Part shown: in pieces, positions 7,767-15,622 of the stretch
Layout of the letters: each line of letters begins with the position of its first letter
Numbering within the stretch: position 1 is the stretch's first letter
DNA from: Candidatus Omnitrophota bacterium
GTDB taxonomy: Bacteria; Omnitrophota; Gorgyraeia; Velamenicoccales; Velamenicoccaceae
Direction of reading: 5' to 3'
Assembly: GCA_016235185.1 (NCBI GenBank)
Contig: JACRLT010000035.1
Span: forward strand, 1-36,872
Length of the DNA: 36,872 bases
The notes under the pieces: model-generated
Told to the model about the DNA's origin: nothing
Databases searched by the model: none
The model's input: the letters and a program-made list of their open reading frames with translations, nothing else
Made by a program: the position numbers and the translations under genes

Positions 7767-8264
7767 CTACTTGCCGAATATCTTATTGTAATTATTCGGC
7801 ATATCGTTATCGCTGTAAACGATATTGCCTTCAGAAGATACAAGGACAAAGTTAGGTATACCCACTACATCGTAATCCTCGGATACCTTCGTATCTCTGT
7901 CCAGAAGGATATCAAACGGTATACCCTGTTTCTCTATAAAAGAAGAGACTTTGGCCTGGCTCTCTCCGACATCAATGATAACAAGCTCGACACCATCGCT
8001 TTTATACTTCTGTTGATCCTTGATCAATTCAGGGAATTTCTTGCGGCACCATGGGCACCAGGTGGTAAAGAAAAAAAGCGCAACATTCTTTCCTTTGAAG
8101 TCTTTCAACGAAACGGTCTTACCCGAGACGGTAGCAAGGCTAAATTGCGGCGCCGAAGACGGATCCGCCTCCTTCTTGACCGAAGCCGATGCGAAAACGC
8201 TTGATGCGGACAAAAACAAGACCAGCGATAATATAACGGAAACTTCCCTGACTATTTTTTTCAT
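7767..8264 (-). CDS. TlpA/ResA-like periplasmic thiol-disulfide oxidoreductase
   Basis: The 165-residue protein has an N-terminal hydrophobic export signal (about residues 7-26) followed by a thioredoxin fold of the TlpA/ResA class. The active site is WCPWC in FFFTTWCPWCRKKFPEL, and the cis-Pro loop is VGIPNFVLV. Such proteins keep periplasmic cysteines reduced, for example for cytochrome c maturation. It is the last gene of the operon and overlaps ccdA by four bases. CcdA upstream would deliver electrons to it across the membrane. Confidence 0.88.
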   Translation of the reverse strand: MKKIVREVSVILSLVLFLSASSVFASASVKKEADPSSAPQFSLATVSGKTVSLKDFKGKNVALFFFTTWCPWCRKKFPELIKDQQKYKSDGVELVIIDVGESQAKVSSFIEKQGIPFDILLDRDTKVSEDYDVVGIPNFVLVSSEGNIVYSDNDMPNNYNKIFGK

Positions 8265-8932
8265 ACGAGAGCCCCTCCCATCTTAACCAAGAAGTATTCA
8301 CCGGCCAGAATTAATAAGACGCCGCCCAGCCTTTCTACGGTATACATCCATTTCCCCGACTTAGGCATATTGACCAGAACACCGCTGAACGTGCCGGCTA
8401 AGATCAAAAGCGAACCCATGCCATACGCAAAACTGAACAAAAGCATAATACCATACAGGAGATTCTGTTTTGTCGCAACATACACCAGGATAGCCCCCAG
8501 GACGGGCGCCGTACAAGGCCCCACTATCAGGCCGGAGGTTAAGCCCAAAAAGAAAACAGAGATCTTATTTTTAGGATTTTTAGCCTTGTTCAAGAAAAAG
8601 TTCGGCATATGAAGCTCGAAAACCCCGAGCATAGATAACCCGAAAATAATACAGATATTGCCGATAATAAAAAACGATACGGGGCTGGCACTTATCTGGC
8701 CGAAGATCTTCCCGGTCATGCTGGCAAAAACACCCAGGATACAATAAGTAATGGCCATGCCAAGGACATAAATGAGGCTCAATAAAAACGAGTGGAATTT
8801 GTCCTTTTGTGAAGAAGCGCCAATATAACCTACAGTGATAGGCAAAAGCGGATATACGCAAGGCGAAAAACTAACCAGCATCCCTGCTCCAAAAGCGAGC
8901 ACTATTTCAAGCGGATTACCACCCTGTATCAT
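8261..8932 (-). CDS. ccdA: CcdA/DsbD-type transmembrane electron carrier
   Basis: CcdA passes reducing equivalents from cytoplasmic thioredoxin to periplasmic thiol oxidoreductases. The 223 residues contain six predicted membrane segments with the two signature cysteine motifs: SFSPCVYPLLPITVGYIGA in the first helix and GLIVGPCTAPVLGA in the fourth. This is the short CcdA form, without DsbD flanking domains. It overlaps cutA by four bases upstream and the TlpA-like gene downstream. With glutaredoxin and thioredoxin reductase at the head of the operon, a full route for electrons from NADPH to the periplasm is encoded in one unit. Confidence 0.92.
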   Translation of the reverse strand: MIQGGNPLEIVLAFGAGMLVSFSPCVYPLLPITVGYIGASSQKDKFHSFLLSLIYVLGMAITYCILGVFASMTGKIFGQISASPVSFFIIGNICIIFGLSMLGVFELHMPNFFLNKAKNPKNKISVFFLGLTSGLIVGPCTAPVLGAILVYVATKQNLLYGIMLLFSFAYGMGSLLILAGTFSGVLVNMPKSGKWMYTVERLGGVLLILAGEYFLVKMGGALV

Positions 8933-9309
8933 ATCCTATGTCTCCTTCGACTTCGCTCAGGATAATTCGAAGAATGGTGAACCTGTCGAACCACTTTCTT
9001 ACACGATCCAGAAACCCAATCAAGATAATCCTTATTGCCGCTGATAATAGGCAGCGCGATGATCTCGCAGACCTCATAGCTGTGAGCGTGCTTTACCGCT
9101 TTTATCAACTGTTTCAAGATGCCGCGCCTGGTCTTTACGATTAACAGGGATTCTTTAGCCGTATCTAATTTTCCCTGCCACCAGAAAAAAGAATCTATTC
9201 CTTTAATGATGTTGACACATGCGCAAAGTTTTTTTTCTAAAAGCATTTTCGCTAAGGTTGGCGGCTCTTTACCTTTGGGCGCTGTGATCAGGACGACACA
9301 ATAGCTCAT
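8929..9309 (-). CDS. cutA: CutA-like divalent-ion tolerance protein with altered C-terminus
   Basis: CutA forms compact trimers with a ferredoxin-like fold; its physiological role is unsettled although it is linked to metal tolerance. Family motifs are seen: VLITAPKGKEPPTLAKMLLEK, LCACVNIIKGIDSFFWWQGKL and ESLLIVKTR. At 126 residues it is longer than the usual 102-112. The last ~17 residues (SNYPERSRRRHRI region) are encoded by a palindromic repeat at 8943-8993, so the natural C-terminus was replaced by a repeat insertion. It starts just after the trxB stop. Confidence 0.88.
   Translation of the reverse strand: MSYCVVLITAPKGKEPPTLAKMLLEKKLCACVNIIKGIDSFFWWQGKLDTAKESLLIVKTRRGILKQLIKAVKHAHSYEVCEIIALPIISGNKDYLDWVSGSCKKVVRQVHHSSNYPERSRRRHRI
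8943..8993. repeat. REP-like palindromic repeat within the 3' end of cutA
   Basis: The segment contains TTCGACTTCGCTCAGG and CCTGTCGAA with a central ATTCGAA, an imperfect palindrome. I recognise it as the widely dispersed CCTGAGCGAAGTCGAAGG type of repetitive extragenic palindrome found in many bacterial genomes. Here it lies inside a reading frame, encoding the end of CutA, just ahead of the ccdA start at 8932. Confidence 0.7.
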
Positions 9310-9310
9310 C

Positions 9311-10219
9311 TTAAGACCCCGACTGATACAAGTAGCGGCTTACACCTAAAACCGATTTAGCACCTTCTCCGGCGGCTACGATGATCTGCTTCTCCGGGAC
9401 ATCAGTTACATCACCCGCAGCAAAAATACCCGGCATATTTGTACGGTTGAGATTATCTACGATGATCTCGCCATTATTATTTTTTGCGACGAAATCGACA
9501 ATATTCGAATTCGGAATAGAGCCGATCTCAACAAAAACACCCTGGACCTTAAGCTCATTGGCAACGCCGTTCTGCTCAAATTTAATACCTTCCACAAATT
9601 GCGCACCAAATATCTCTTTAGTCACTGCGCTGTTGAAGACTTTGACATTTTTGGCTGCCTGGACTTTATCGCGCATGATCGGATCGCCGCCCAACTCCGG
9701 ATTGATATTGATCAGGTACACGTAAGAGGCGATATGGATCAACTGCAAAGTCGCATCCAAAGCGGAGTTAGCCCCACCTATTACCACAACGTTTTTTTTG
9801 GAAAACAGCGGGCCGTCGCACGTCGCGCAATAACTGACGCCCTTGTTCCTTAAAGGTTCCTCGCCTTTGACATCAAGCCAACGCGGCCTTCGGCCGGACG
9901 CCACTATGACAGTTTTCGCAGAATAAGCAGCCTTTTTTGTTTCAACAACAAAATGACCTTCTTTCGCCTGCAGTATCCGCTCAACTGGCTCGTCTTTCTT
10001 GAGCCCGACGTTAAACTGCTTAAGATGCTCTTCAAATTTTGCTACAAGCTCCGGGCCTGTAATGAACTGATATCCCGTATAATTCTCGACATCGGAGCTT
10101 AGTAACGTCTGGCCCCCGACATCCTGGGTCACAAGCAGAAAATCTATTTTTTTTCTGGCCGCATACACCGCAGCAGTTATGCCCGCGGGCCCGGCCCCGA
10201 CTATGATAAGCTCGTACAT
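9311..10219 (-). CDS. trxB: Thioredoxin-disulfide reductase
   Basis: This FAD-dependent NAD(P)H enzyme reduces thioredoxin- or glutaredoxin-like proteins in the cytoplasm. The N-terminal FAD motif GAGPAGITAAVYAARK, the redox-active CATC in SYCATCDGPLF, the second nucleotide-binding motif VVIGGANSALDATLQL and the C-terminal GIFAAGDVTD are all present. Length (302) is typical. The NAD(P) loop reads GGANSA, so cofactor preference is uncertain. It shares its first base with the end of the glutaredoxin gene, implying that the neighbouring CPYC protein is its substrate. Confidence 0.93.
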   Translation of the reverse strand: MYELIIVGAGPAGITAAVYAARKKIDFLLVTQDVGGQTLLSSDVENYTGYQFITGPELVAKFEEHLKQFNVGLKKDEPVERILQAKEGHFVVETKKAAYSAKTVIVASGRRPRWLDVKGEEPLRNKGVSYCATCDGPLFSKKNVVVIGGANSALDATLQLIHIASYVYLININPELGGDPIMRDKVQAAKNVKVFNSAVTKEIFGAQFVEGIKFEQNGVANELKVQGVFVEIGSIPNSNIVDFVAKNNNGEIIVDNLNRTNMPGIFAAGDVTDVPEKQIIVAAGEGAKSVLGVSRYLYQSGS

Positions 10220-10455
10220 CAGCCAAGCCCTAGCTTACTGTCTATTTTCTCTTGGTCAAAACCCACCATAACATCGCCGTCTATCGAAATAACCGGCACG
10301 CCCATCTGGCCGGAGACCCTAATCATCTCGGCCAACCCGGCTTCGTCTACGGAAACATCAATGTTTTCAAATAAGATATTCTTTTCTTTCAGGTAATTTT
10401 TAACCCTGATACAGTAGGGGCATGTTGGCGTAGAATAAACTTTGATCTTTGCCAT
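10219..10455 (-). CDS. Glutaredoxin-like (NrdH-type) thiol carrier
   Basis: A 78-residue single-domain glutaredoxin fold with the active site Cys12-Pro-Tyr-Cys15 and the GVPVISIDGDVMVGFD segment containing the cis-Pro and a C-terminal helix. Size and adjacency to thioredoxin reductase point to an NrdH/Grx-like carrier reduced directly by TrxB. It heads the thiol operon. The ATG at 10455 follows AAGGAGG by four bases, and that site is the 3' edge of structured leader D. Confidence 0.9.
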   Translation of the reverse strand: MAKIKVYSTPTCPYCIRVKNYLKEKNILFENIDVSVDEAGLAEMIRVSGQMGVPVISIDGDVMVGFDQEKIDSKLGLG

Positions 10456-10464
10456 ATCGCCTCC

Positions 10465-10567
10465 TTAATTTTGTATATTAGTAGGTATTTTTCCCCTACA
10501 AAATTAATCCCGATGAGTGTGTCAAAATTATCTAAAGAAAATTTTGACATATATTACGAATCGGGAT
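10465..10567 (-). promoter_or_regulatory. Structured 5'-leader element, copy D (glutaredoxin operon)
   Basis: The outer stem pairs 10507-10514 with 10560-10567 (ATCCCGAT/ATCGGGAT, perfect 8 bp). The inner stem pairs 10520-10529 with 10540-10549 (10 bp). The second hairpin pairs 10497-10507 with 10465-10475 (TTAATTTTGTA/TACAAAATTAA, perfect 11 bp) and overlaps the first bases of AAGGAGG. It follows its own promoter, so the element is transcribed as the first ~115 bases of the message. Confidence 0.75.
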
Positions 10568-10589
10568 AGCCGCCTCTTTAATTTTATAT

Positions 10590-10618
10590 ATTATATCACG
10601 GATCTATCTCGCGCTCAA
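10590..10618 (-). promoter_or_regulatory. Promoter of the glutaredoxin/thioredoxin reductase operon
   Basis: On the minus strand TTGAGC (10613-10618) and TATAAT (10590-10595) are spaced by 17 bases. The predicted start is near 10583, so the untranslated leader is about 128 bases and begins just ahead of structured element D. Confidence 0.75.
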
Positions 10619-10685
10619 GACATGGCAATAAAACAAATCGTTGCTTCCAGCATGTGGCCATCGTCGCCGACCCCGGGTTCAAAAG

Positions 10686-11441
10686 CTACAGGATTTCCAT
10701 CACTGACATGCTGCGGCCGGCATTTTCGCCTTCTCTGCGATAGGAGAAAAATTCGTGGTTGGCGCATGAAGTGCAGATGTTTGTATCGTAGATCTGCTCG
10801 TGCCTTACGCCTGATCTTTCCAACTCCCGGCAAGCCGCTTCTGCTATATCGAAATAAAGTTTGCCGCCGCTGTGCCCAAAAACTCCCGATGCAAACTTTT
10901 TCTTAAAATCCTTGCCCACCTCATAACAACACTGCCGTATAGCCGGGCCCATTGCCACCAAAATACGATCCGGCCTCAAACCGAATCTCTGGCGCATCTT
11001 AGCTATCGTCAGGCTTATAAGACGCTGGTGGACCCCCCTCCAACCAGCGTGGATTAAAGCAATACATCGATGTTCCGGATCAAGAATGAAAACAGGAAGG
11101 CAATCCGCAGTCAAAATGGCTATTGGGACATTGGTTTGTGATGTGATCAATGCATCGGTGTCCGCTATAGCGTTCGAGCGCTTAAAAACACCGCGGCCTC
11201 GGTCTTTCTTTTGTGCTACAAAAACTTTATCCCCGTGGACCTGGGAAGGACAAACCATATTGCGCCAATTAATATCCAGCCTTGGATAAACATTTTTCCT
11301 GTCTCCAGTATCCTTCGACGCCCTATGCTCAAACCCCATGTCGTACTTTCTCGCAGTAAAGACAGCGCGGACGCCATACTTTTCAAAAATACAAAGTTCA
11401 TAAAAACCATCTTGTTTTTTTAGGATCAGCGACTGGGACAT
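10686..11441 (-). CDS. pgeF: Peptidoglycan editing factor family protein (multicopper-oxidase-like, YfiH)
   Basis: PgeF/YlmD/YfiH proteins are zinc enzymes that remove mis-incorporated residues from cell-wall precursors or deaminate purine nucleosides. The 251-residue protein shows HGDKVF, the ADCLPVFILDPEH motif with the metal Cys, the IALIHAGWRGV motif with the metal His, and GPAIRQCCYEVG. The C-terminal CTSCANHEFFSYRREGENAGR is also typical. It starts three bases after the DUF167 stop without a strong ribosome binding site, suggesting translational coupling. Confidence 0.9.
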   Translation of the reverse strand: MSQSLILKKQDGFYELCIFEKYGVRAVFTARKYDMGFEHRASKDTGDRKNVYPRLDINWRNMVCPSQVHGDKVFVAQKKDRGRGVFKRSNAIADTDALITSQTNVPIAILTADCLPVFILDPEHRCIALIHAGWRGVHQRLISLTIAKMRQRFGLRPDRILVAMGPAIRQCCYEVGKDFKKKFASGVFGHSGGKLYFDIAEAACRELERSGVRHEQIYDTNICTSCANHEFFSYRREGENAGRSMSVMEIL

Positions 11442-11444
11442 ATT

Positions 11445-11663
11445 TTATTTTTCAACGGAAACGACTTTGAGTGCGGAGTGCGCCCCCTTAACAATGCGCA
11501 CCTGGTGTTTTTTAACCTTGTAATATTCGGCGACTAACTCCACCAGAGCCTGGTTAGCCTTTCCTTTTTCAGGGGCAACGGTTAAATAGACTTTTAAACG
11601 ACCAGCCTCAACTTTAATCATGTTACGGGATGATTTAGGGATGACTTTAATGTCTACTAGCAT
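11445..11663 (-). CDS. DUF167 (YggU) family protein
   Basis: This 72-residue protein matches the small DUF167/YggU family in size and pattern: VIPKSSRNMI near the start, LKVYLTVAPEKGKANQALVELVAEYY in the middle and VRIVKGAHSALKVVSV at the end. Function is unknown. It follows rmuC by 52 bases and precedes pgeF. Confidence 0.87.
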   Translation of the reverse strand: MLVDIKVIPKSSRNMIKVEAGRLKVYLTVAPEKGKANQALVELVAEYYKVKKHQVRIVKGAHSALKVVSVEK

Positions 11664-11715
11664 AGCAGCTGCTTGACAAGTTTCGCCTTCGGTACGGGGC
11701 TTTTGCGTCTAATCC

Positions 11716-12873
11716 TTATGCTTCCTGGCTCATATCTTCCAGGGCCAGCCCTTTTTCCTGGCGCAGATCTTCGACCTTTTTCAATTGCCGGTCTAATTGG
11801 TTCTTGCGGGTAGTAATGAGGGAATCGTATTCTTTCCTTGCGTCGTCTATCTTCTCGCCCATCTTTTCAAGCGAAGCGCAAAAGGCCTGATATTGTTTTT
11901 CGAAAGCGCCCAATACGTCCAATATCTTATGCGCAGTGCGTTCCAGGCTGAAATTATCCATTGCCTGGCGGATCACAGCCAAGATGGCATACAACGTCAA
12001 CGGCGAACAAAAGATCACTTTGTGGCGCATGGCCTCGTCTAAGATAGCCCGGTCAGCCTGATTTATAAACGCATACACCTGCTCGTTGGGGATAAAAACT
12101 ATCACATAATCAACGGTCTTCTGCTCGGGGTCGATATAATCGCGGGAGGTTACTTCCTTGATACGCAGTTTTACGTCGCGCAGGAACTGACTTTTGTAAT
12201 TTTCTTTTTCAGTATCGGAGCTGGCGTCAAAAAATCTCAAATAGTTATCTAAGGGGAACTTAACATCCATATTGACCTTGAGGCCTTGCGGCAGAAAAAA
12301 CGTATAATCAGGCCTGCCAGCCCCTTGCGCCTTCTGCTTGGCGTAGTTAATGCCCTCAATAAAACCGGCGAGCCGCAAAACATCTTCCGCCATCCGCTCG
12401 CCCCACTGGCCGCGGGTCTTTGTGCTCGCCAAGGCGGTCTTCAAGTGGCCTGTTGTCTCCTGCAACTCCGAGACTTCTTTGGTCATTAGTTCCAGGTTTG
12501 TTGAAAGCTGGGCGAATTTGTGCTCCCTGTCTTTTTCCAAGGCCTTCATCAGATCTTCGACCTTGGCCAGCTCTACCTTCATATCGCCGAACGTCTGGTC
12601 AATAAGCTTCTTTTTACCTTCAAGGTCTTTCTCGCCCAAAGACGTTGAGGCCTCCAGTTTCTGGTGGGCCAATTTCAGGAACTCTTCGCTGTTTTTCGAG
12701 AGTGCATCTAGAGACAACGTCGCAAATATGCCTTTGAGCTTCTCAACGATATCCTGAAGGTCTTTATCCTTTCTCTCTTCGGCCTTACACGATAAGCTGT
12801 TTTTCAGCCATAGGAAAAGAAAAACGATCGCCGCACCTAAGATCACACCCGATAATATCATCGCAATATTCAT
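11716..12873 (-). CDS. rmuC: RmuC-like DNA recombination protein
   Basis: RmuC proteins limit recombination between inverted repeats and carry a PD-(D/E)XK-like nuclease core. Residues about 4-24 form a membrane anchor and about 30-145 a coiled coil. The conserved core follows, with TRGQWGERMAEDVLRLAGFIEG, DYTFFLPQG, DVKFPLDNY and DYVIVFIPNEQVYAF. I place the start at the ATG at 12873 rather than 12891, because a TATAAT box six bases upstream predicts that transcription begins on this very A. Length with this start is 385 residues. Confidence 0.9.
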   Translation of the reverse strand: MNIAMILSGVILGAAIVFLFLWLKNSLSCKAEERKDKDLQDIVEKLKGIFATLSLDALSKNSEEFLKLAHQKLEASTSLGEKDLEGKKKLIDQTFGDMKVELAKVEDLMKALEKDREHKFAQLSTNLELMTKEVSELQETTGHLKTALASTKTRGQWGERMAEDVLRLAGFIEGINYAKQKAQGAGRPDYTFFLPQGLKVNMDVKFPLDNYLRFFDASSDTEKENYKSQFLRDVKLRIKEVTSRDYIDPEQKTVDYVIVFIPNEQVYAFINQADRAILDEAMRHKVIFCSPLTLYAILAVIRQAMDNFSLERTAHKILDVLGAFEKQYQAFCASLEKMGEKIDDARKEYDSLITTRKNQLDRQLKKVEDLRQEKGLALEDMSQEA

Positions 12874-12879
12874 GAGATT

Positions 12880-12908
12880 ATTATAACGCATTAAAAGACA
12901 ATAGTCGA
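12880..12908 (-). promoter_or_regulatory. Predicted leaderless promoter of rmuC
   Basis: TATAAT (12880-12885) lies exactly six bases before the ATG at 12873, with TCGACT (12903-12908, four of six to consensus) 17 bases further upstream. The predicted start is the A of the ATG. No Shine-Dalgarno sequence is present. Confidence 0.55.
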
Positions 12909-12970
12909 TAGTCTATGGTCAATAGTAAAAAATATTTTACTATCAGCCATCGTCTATAGACTATAGACTA
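12896..12970. repeat. TAGTCTATAG-type low-complexity repeat with hairpin
   Basis: Between DUF2156 and rmuC, short units related to TAGTCTATAG recur on both sides of a 9-bp hairpin (12922-12930 with 12935-12943, ATAGTAAAA/TTTTACTAT). The right part overlaps the end of the DUF2156 gene. It lacks a T-tract on the minus strand, so I do not call it a terminator. Confidence 0.5.
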
Positions 12971-13850
12971 AACTATATTTCTTCACCATATGGTGCGGGT
13001 GGTAGGATTCTTTGGCCTGGCGCAGGCCCGGCACACCCAGGTCCTGTTCGCGGTTAACATAGGTGTAGCGCCCGGCTTCGTTACTTATGAAGATCTGGTT
13101 GATCGCCTGATAAATGCCTATGTGCTTGCCGTTCGCCTTCTCTACATGCACGACGAATGTATCAGGGTTTAGTTCCTCGCCTAAAGTTACTGCCTCCACT
13201 TTGCCGTTTATCTCAATCATGCCGCCTGTTATCCCTAACTCATCCCTGTTCCAAAGCATCTGCCTGACGGCTTCTCTTTCGGCTATAAGGCCTTCAGCCC
13301 GCTGGCAATCCTTGGCCAGACACCACTCCTCCTCAAAAGATAAACATGCCCCGACATTAGCCCTGGTTATTTTTTTATATTCAAAAGAATTATTTTCCTT
13401 AAAACGTTTGATAAAATTCCTCTTGGCGTCAAAGGCCTCGCCTTTCAATTCAGCGAGGTCGCGCGTCAGATAAACATAATCAAAATTGTTCTTGTCCTCT
13501 TCCAGGCGCACCGCTGCTTCATCCGCAAATAACTTTGCAGTATGTTCGGGCACGCGCACAAACCTCGCATTTCTTCCCCTTAAAGCAAAAACATCTAAGA
13601 TGGCCTTCTTTTTTTTAGATGGCTCACCAACGGGATCAAATATATCCAGAGGCTGGCCGTCTTTTACAGACACGGCCAGTATGCAATCATTGAAGCGGCA
13701 AAGGCAAAACTTATACGCCTGTTTCCATGCAAAAAGATTGGTAAAGGTGAACTCTGATATCTCCGGCGGATGCTGTTTAAAAAGCCGTTCAAATATTCCC
13801 TTGTCGCCTAATGCCAACGGCCTCATATCAGGAAATGCGGGAATGTTCAT
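12954..13850 (-). CDS. DUF2156 family protein (phosphatidylglycerol lysyltransferase C-terminal-like)
   Basis: About 298 residues in two GNAT-like halves, as in the DUF2156/LPG synthetase C-terminal family. Characteristic pieces are EFTFTNLFAWKQAYKF early, DYVYLTRDLAELKGEAFDAKRNFIKRFKE centrally, and VHVEKAN...GIYQAINQIF...YVNREQDLGVPGLRQAKESYHP at the end. Relatives transfer aminoacyl groups, but many stand-alone members are uncharacterised. I start it at the ATG at 13850, which overlaps the permease stop (ATGA). The reading frame extends to 14024, but the extra residues are encoded inside the permease gene. Confidence 0.88.
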   Translation of the reverse strand: MNIPAFPDMRPLALGDKGIFERLFKQHPPEISEFTFTNLFAWKQAYKFCLCRFNDCILAVSVKDGQPLDIFDPVGEPSKKKKAILDVFALRGRNARFVRVPEHTAKLFADEAAVRLEEDKNNFDYVYLTRDLAELKGEAFDAKRNFIKRFKENNSFEYKKITRANVGACLSFEEEWCLAKDCQRAEGLIAEREAVRQMLWNRDELGITGGMIEINGKVEAVTLGEELNPDTFVVHVEKANGKHIGIYQAINQIFISNEAGRYTYVNREQDLGVPGLRQAKESYHPHHMVKKYSLVYSL

Positions 13851-14635
13851 TTTAACAGCCTCTTTTTCATCATTGCGATAGCGGCAAAAGCGCAGAAAAA
13901 AGCGATCAGGATAAAAACGATCGTGTCTTTTAAAATACTCAAAGGCATGCTCCCTGCAGCAAGGGCGCGGGTGCTTGAAACCAGGAATGTCAACGGCAGG
14001 CACCAGGCCACCGTTTGAGCCCATTGCGGCAATCCGGACAAAGGAAAAAATACACCGCTAAAAAGGAACATGGGCGTGACAAATAAAAAAACCGGAAAAT
14101 TAAACATCTCGATATTTTTAACCATGGCCGTAAAACACATCCCAAGGGCGCTAAAAGCCATCCCGGCAAAAAATGAAATAGGAAGTATCAATAAGGCTTG
14201 CGGCAGGCTCAATAAGCCGAAAAACCCCACTACAACGAACATGATAGTGCCGGCAAAAAACGCTTTTGTAGCTCCCCAGACGATCTCGCCAAAGACCACG
14301 TCTTCGAGCACAAGCGGTGTCGACAGTATAGCGTCGTAGGTCTTCTGAAAATACATGCGCACAAAAGAAGCATAGGTCGTTTCAAAAAAACCGTGGTTCA
14401 TGACTGCAGTAGCTATAAGGCCGGGGGCTATAAACTCTAAGTACGATACAGGCCTGCCCGCGTAGGTAATATCAGGGACCAAACCCCCTAGACCCCAGCC
14501 GAAAGCCAACAAGTACAAGAGAGGCTCCAATAAAGGCGGGATAAAATTCACCTTCCACGTCGCCAGGTACACGTCGAAGTTCCTCTGCCATACACGCCAC
14601 GCTCTCCAACTTATATTCCTTAAAATATTATCCAT
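13847..14635 (-). CDS. ABC-2 type transporter permease
   Basis: A 262-residue membrane protein with about six membrane segments and the ABC-2 signature: YLEFIAPGLIATAVMNHGFFETTYASFVRM, then a central GAT-KAFF helix and FLFSGVFFPLSGLPQW. These proteins pair with a DrrA/NodI-type ATPase to export lipids, polysaccharides or drugs. The cognate ATPase gene is immediately upstream (14688-15620), with a 41-base hairpin between them. Substrate is unknown; nearby acyltransferases make a lipid plausible, as inference. Confidence 0.9.
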   Translation of the reverse strand: MDNILRNISWRAWRVWQRNFDVYLATWKVNFIPPLLEPLLYLLAFGWGLGGLVPDITYAGRPVSYLEFIAPGLIATAVMNHGFFETTYASFVRMYFQKTYDAILSTPLVLEDVVFGEIVWGATKAFFAGTIMFVVVGFFGLLSLPQALLILPISFFAGMAFSALGMCFTAMVKNIEMFNFPVFLFVTPMFLFSGVFFPLSGLPQWAQTVAWCLPLTFLVSSTRALAAGSMPLSILKDTIVFILIAFFCAFAAIAMMKKRLLK

Positions 14636-14641
14636 TCTTCT

Positions 14642-14682
14642 CGAGGTCCGACCTCGACAATCGGGGCCGAGGTCGGACCTCG
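14642..14682. repeat. Perfect 15-bp inverted repeat, copy 1 (CGAGGTCCGACCTCG family)
   Basis: Arms 14642-14656 and 14668-14682 are perfectly complementary, separated by an 11-base loop ending TCGGGGC; each arm is itself nearly palindromic. It lies between the ATPase and permease genes, six bases before the permease ATG. There is no T-tract on the coding strand. A second copy is at 29399-29439. Confidence 0.85.
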
Positions 14683-14687
14683 CCTTT

Positions 14688-15620
14688 CTATTCTCTTAGT
14701 TCTCTGCCTGTCAACTTAAGGAACACATCTTCCAGATTCGCCATGCGCAAGGTAGAGATCCCGTGGCCAAACTTACTCGAAATTTCCTCAAAGGCCTGCG
14801 GCCCATGCTGGCTATAGACAAAGAAATGCGTAAGGGTTTTTTCATAGGCCAGGCCTTTGTCCTTAAGATAACCTTCGATGCCGGGGCTGCCGGAATATAT
14901 CTCGATAACATGCGAAGTCACAGCCTGGCGTATAAGCTCTTTCGGAGAGCCGGAAACAATGATCTTCCCCTTGTCCATGATAACGATGCGGTCGCATAAA
15001 TGCGCTGCTTCATCCATGTAATGCGTGGTCAAAACTACGGTAGTGCCTTCTTTTTTCAAGCGCATTACGCTCTCCCAGACCTGGTGCCTGGCTTGAGGGT
15101 CAAGGCCCGTTGTCGGCTCATCCAATATCAAAAGATCGGGCGAATTAACAAGGGACCTGGCTATCATAAGGCGCCTCTTCATGCCTCCGGAGAGCTCGTC
15201 AATGGCGCTCTTTCTTTTTTGGTATAATCCCACAAAGTGCAGGAGTTCTTCGCAGCGCGCCTTTGCATCTTTACCCACGATATCAAAGTAACGCGCAAAG
15301 ACGCGCAGATTGTCTTCAACGGTCAGATCAGGGTCTAGATTATTCTCTTGCTGGCAGACGCCTATGCGAGCCTTAATAAGGCGCGGCTCTTTTTGGGCCT
15401 CTCGGCCCAAAACCTCCAGGTACCCTGAACTAGGCTCAATAAAACAAGATACCATACGCACAGTGGTCGTCTTGCCGGCGCCATTCGGGCCCAGGAACCC
15501 GAAACACTCTTCTTTAAAAACAGAAAAATCTATTGCGTCTACGGCAAGACAATCCCGGAAGGCCTTTGTCAACCCTTTGGCCTTAACAACAGCAGATAGG
15601 GACACTTTCTCTTGTTCCAT
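14688..15620 (-). CDS. ABC transporter ATP-binding protein (DrrA/NodI-type)
   Basis: The 310-residue ATPase carries Walker A GPNGAGKTT, the Q-loop region CQQENNLDPDLTV, signature LSGGMKRR, Walker B LLILDEPTTGLD and the H-loop TTHYMDEAAHLCD, then a ~90-residue C-terminal extension common in NodI/DrrA-type exporters. I start at the ATG at 15620, preceded by GGAGGAGG with a 9-base gap. The longer frame to 15650 would overlap the previous gene. It works with the permease at 13847-14635. Confidence 0.92.
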   Translation of the reverse strand: MEQEKVSLSAVVKAKGLTKAFRDCLAVDAIDFSVFKEECFGFLGPNGAGKTTTVRMVSCFIEPSSGYLEVLGREAQKEPRLIKARIGVCQQENNLDPDLTVEDNLRVFARYFDIVGKDAKARCEELLHFVGLYQKRKSAIDELSGGMKRRLMIARSLVNSPDLLILDEPTTGLDPQARHQVWESVMRLKKEGTTVVLTTHYMDEAAHLCDRIVIMDKGKIIVSGSPKELIRQAVTSHVIEIYSGSPGIEGYLKDKGLAYEKTLTHFFVYSQHGPQAFEEISSKFGHGISTLRMANLEDVFLKLTGRELRE

Positions 15621-15622
15621 CT

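Noticed and set aside
12896-12970. Hairpin between DUF2156 and rmuC as an intrinsic terminator
   Set aside because: The stem is A/T-rich and no T-tract follows on the coding strand; it overlaps the predicted -35 box of rmuC.
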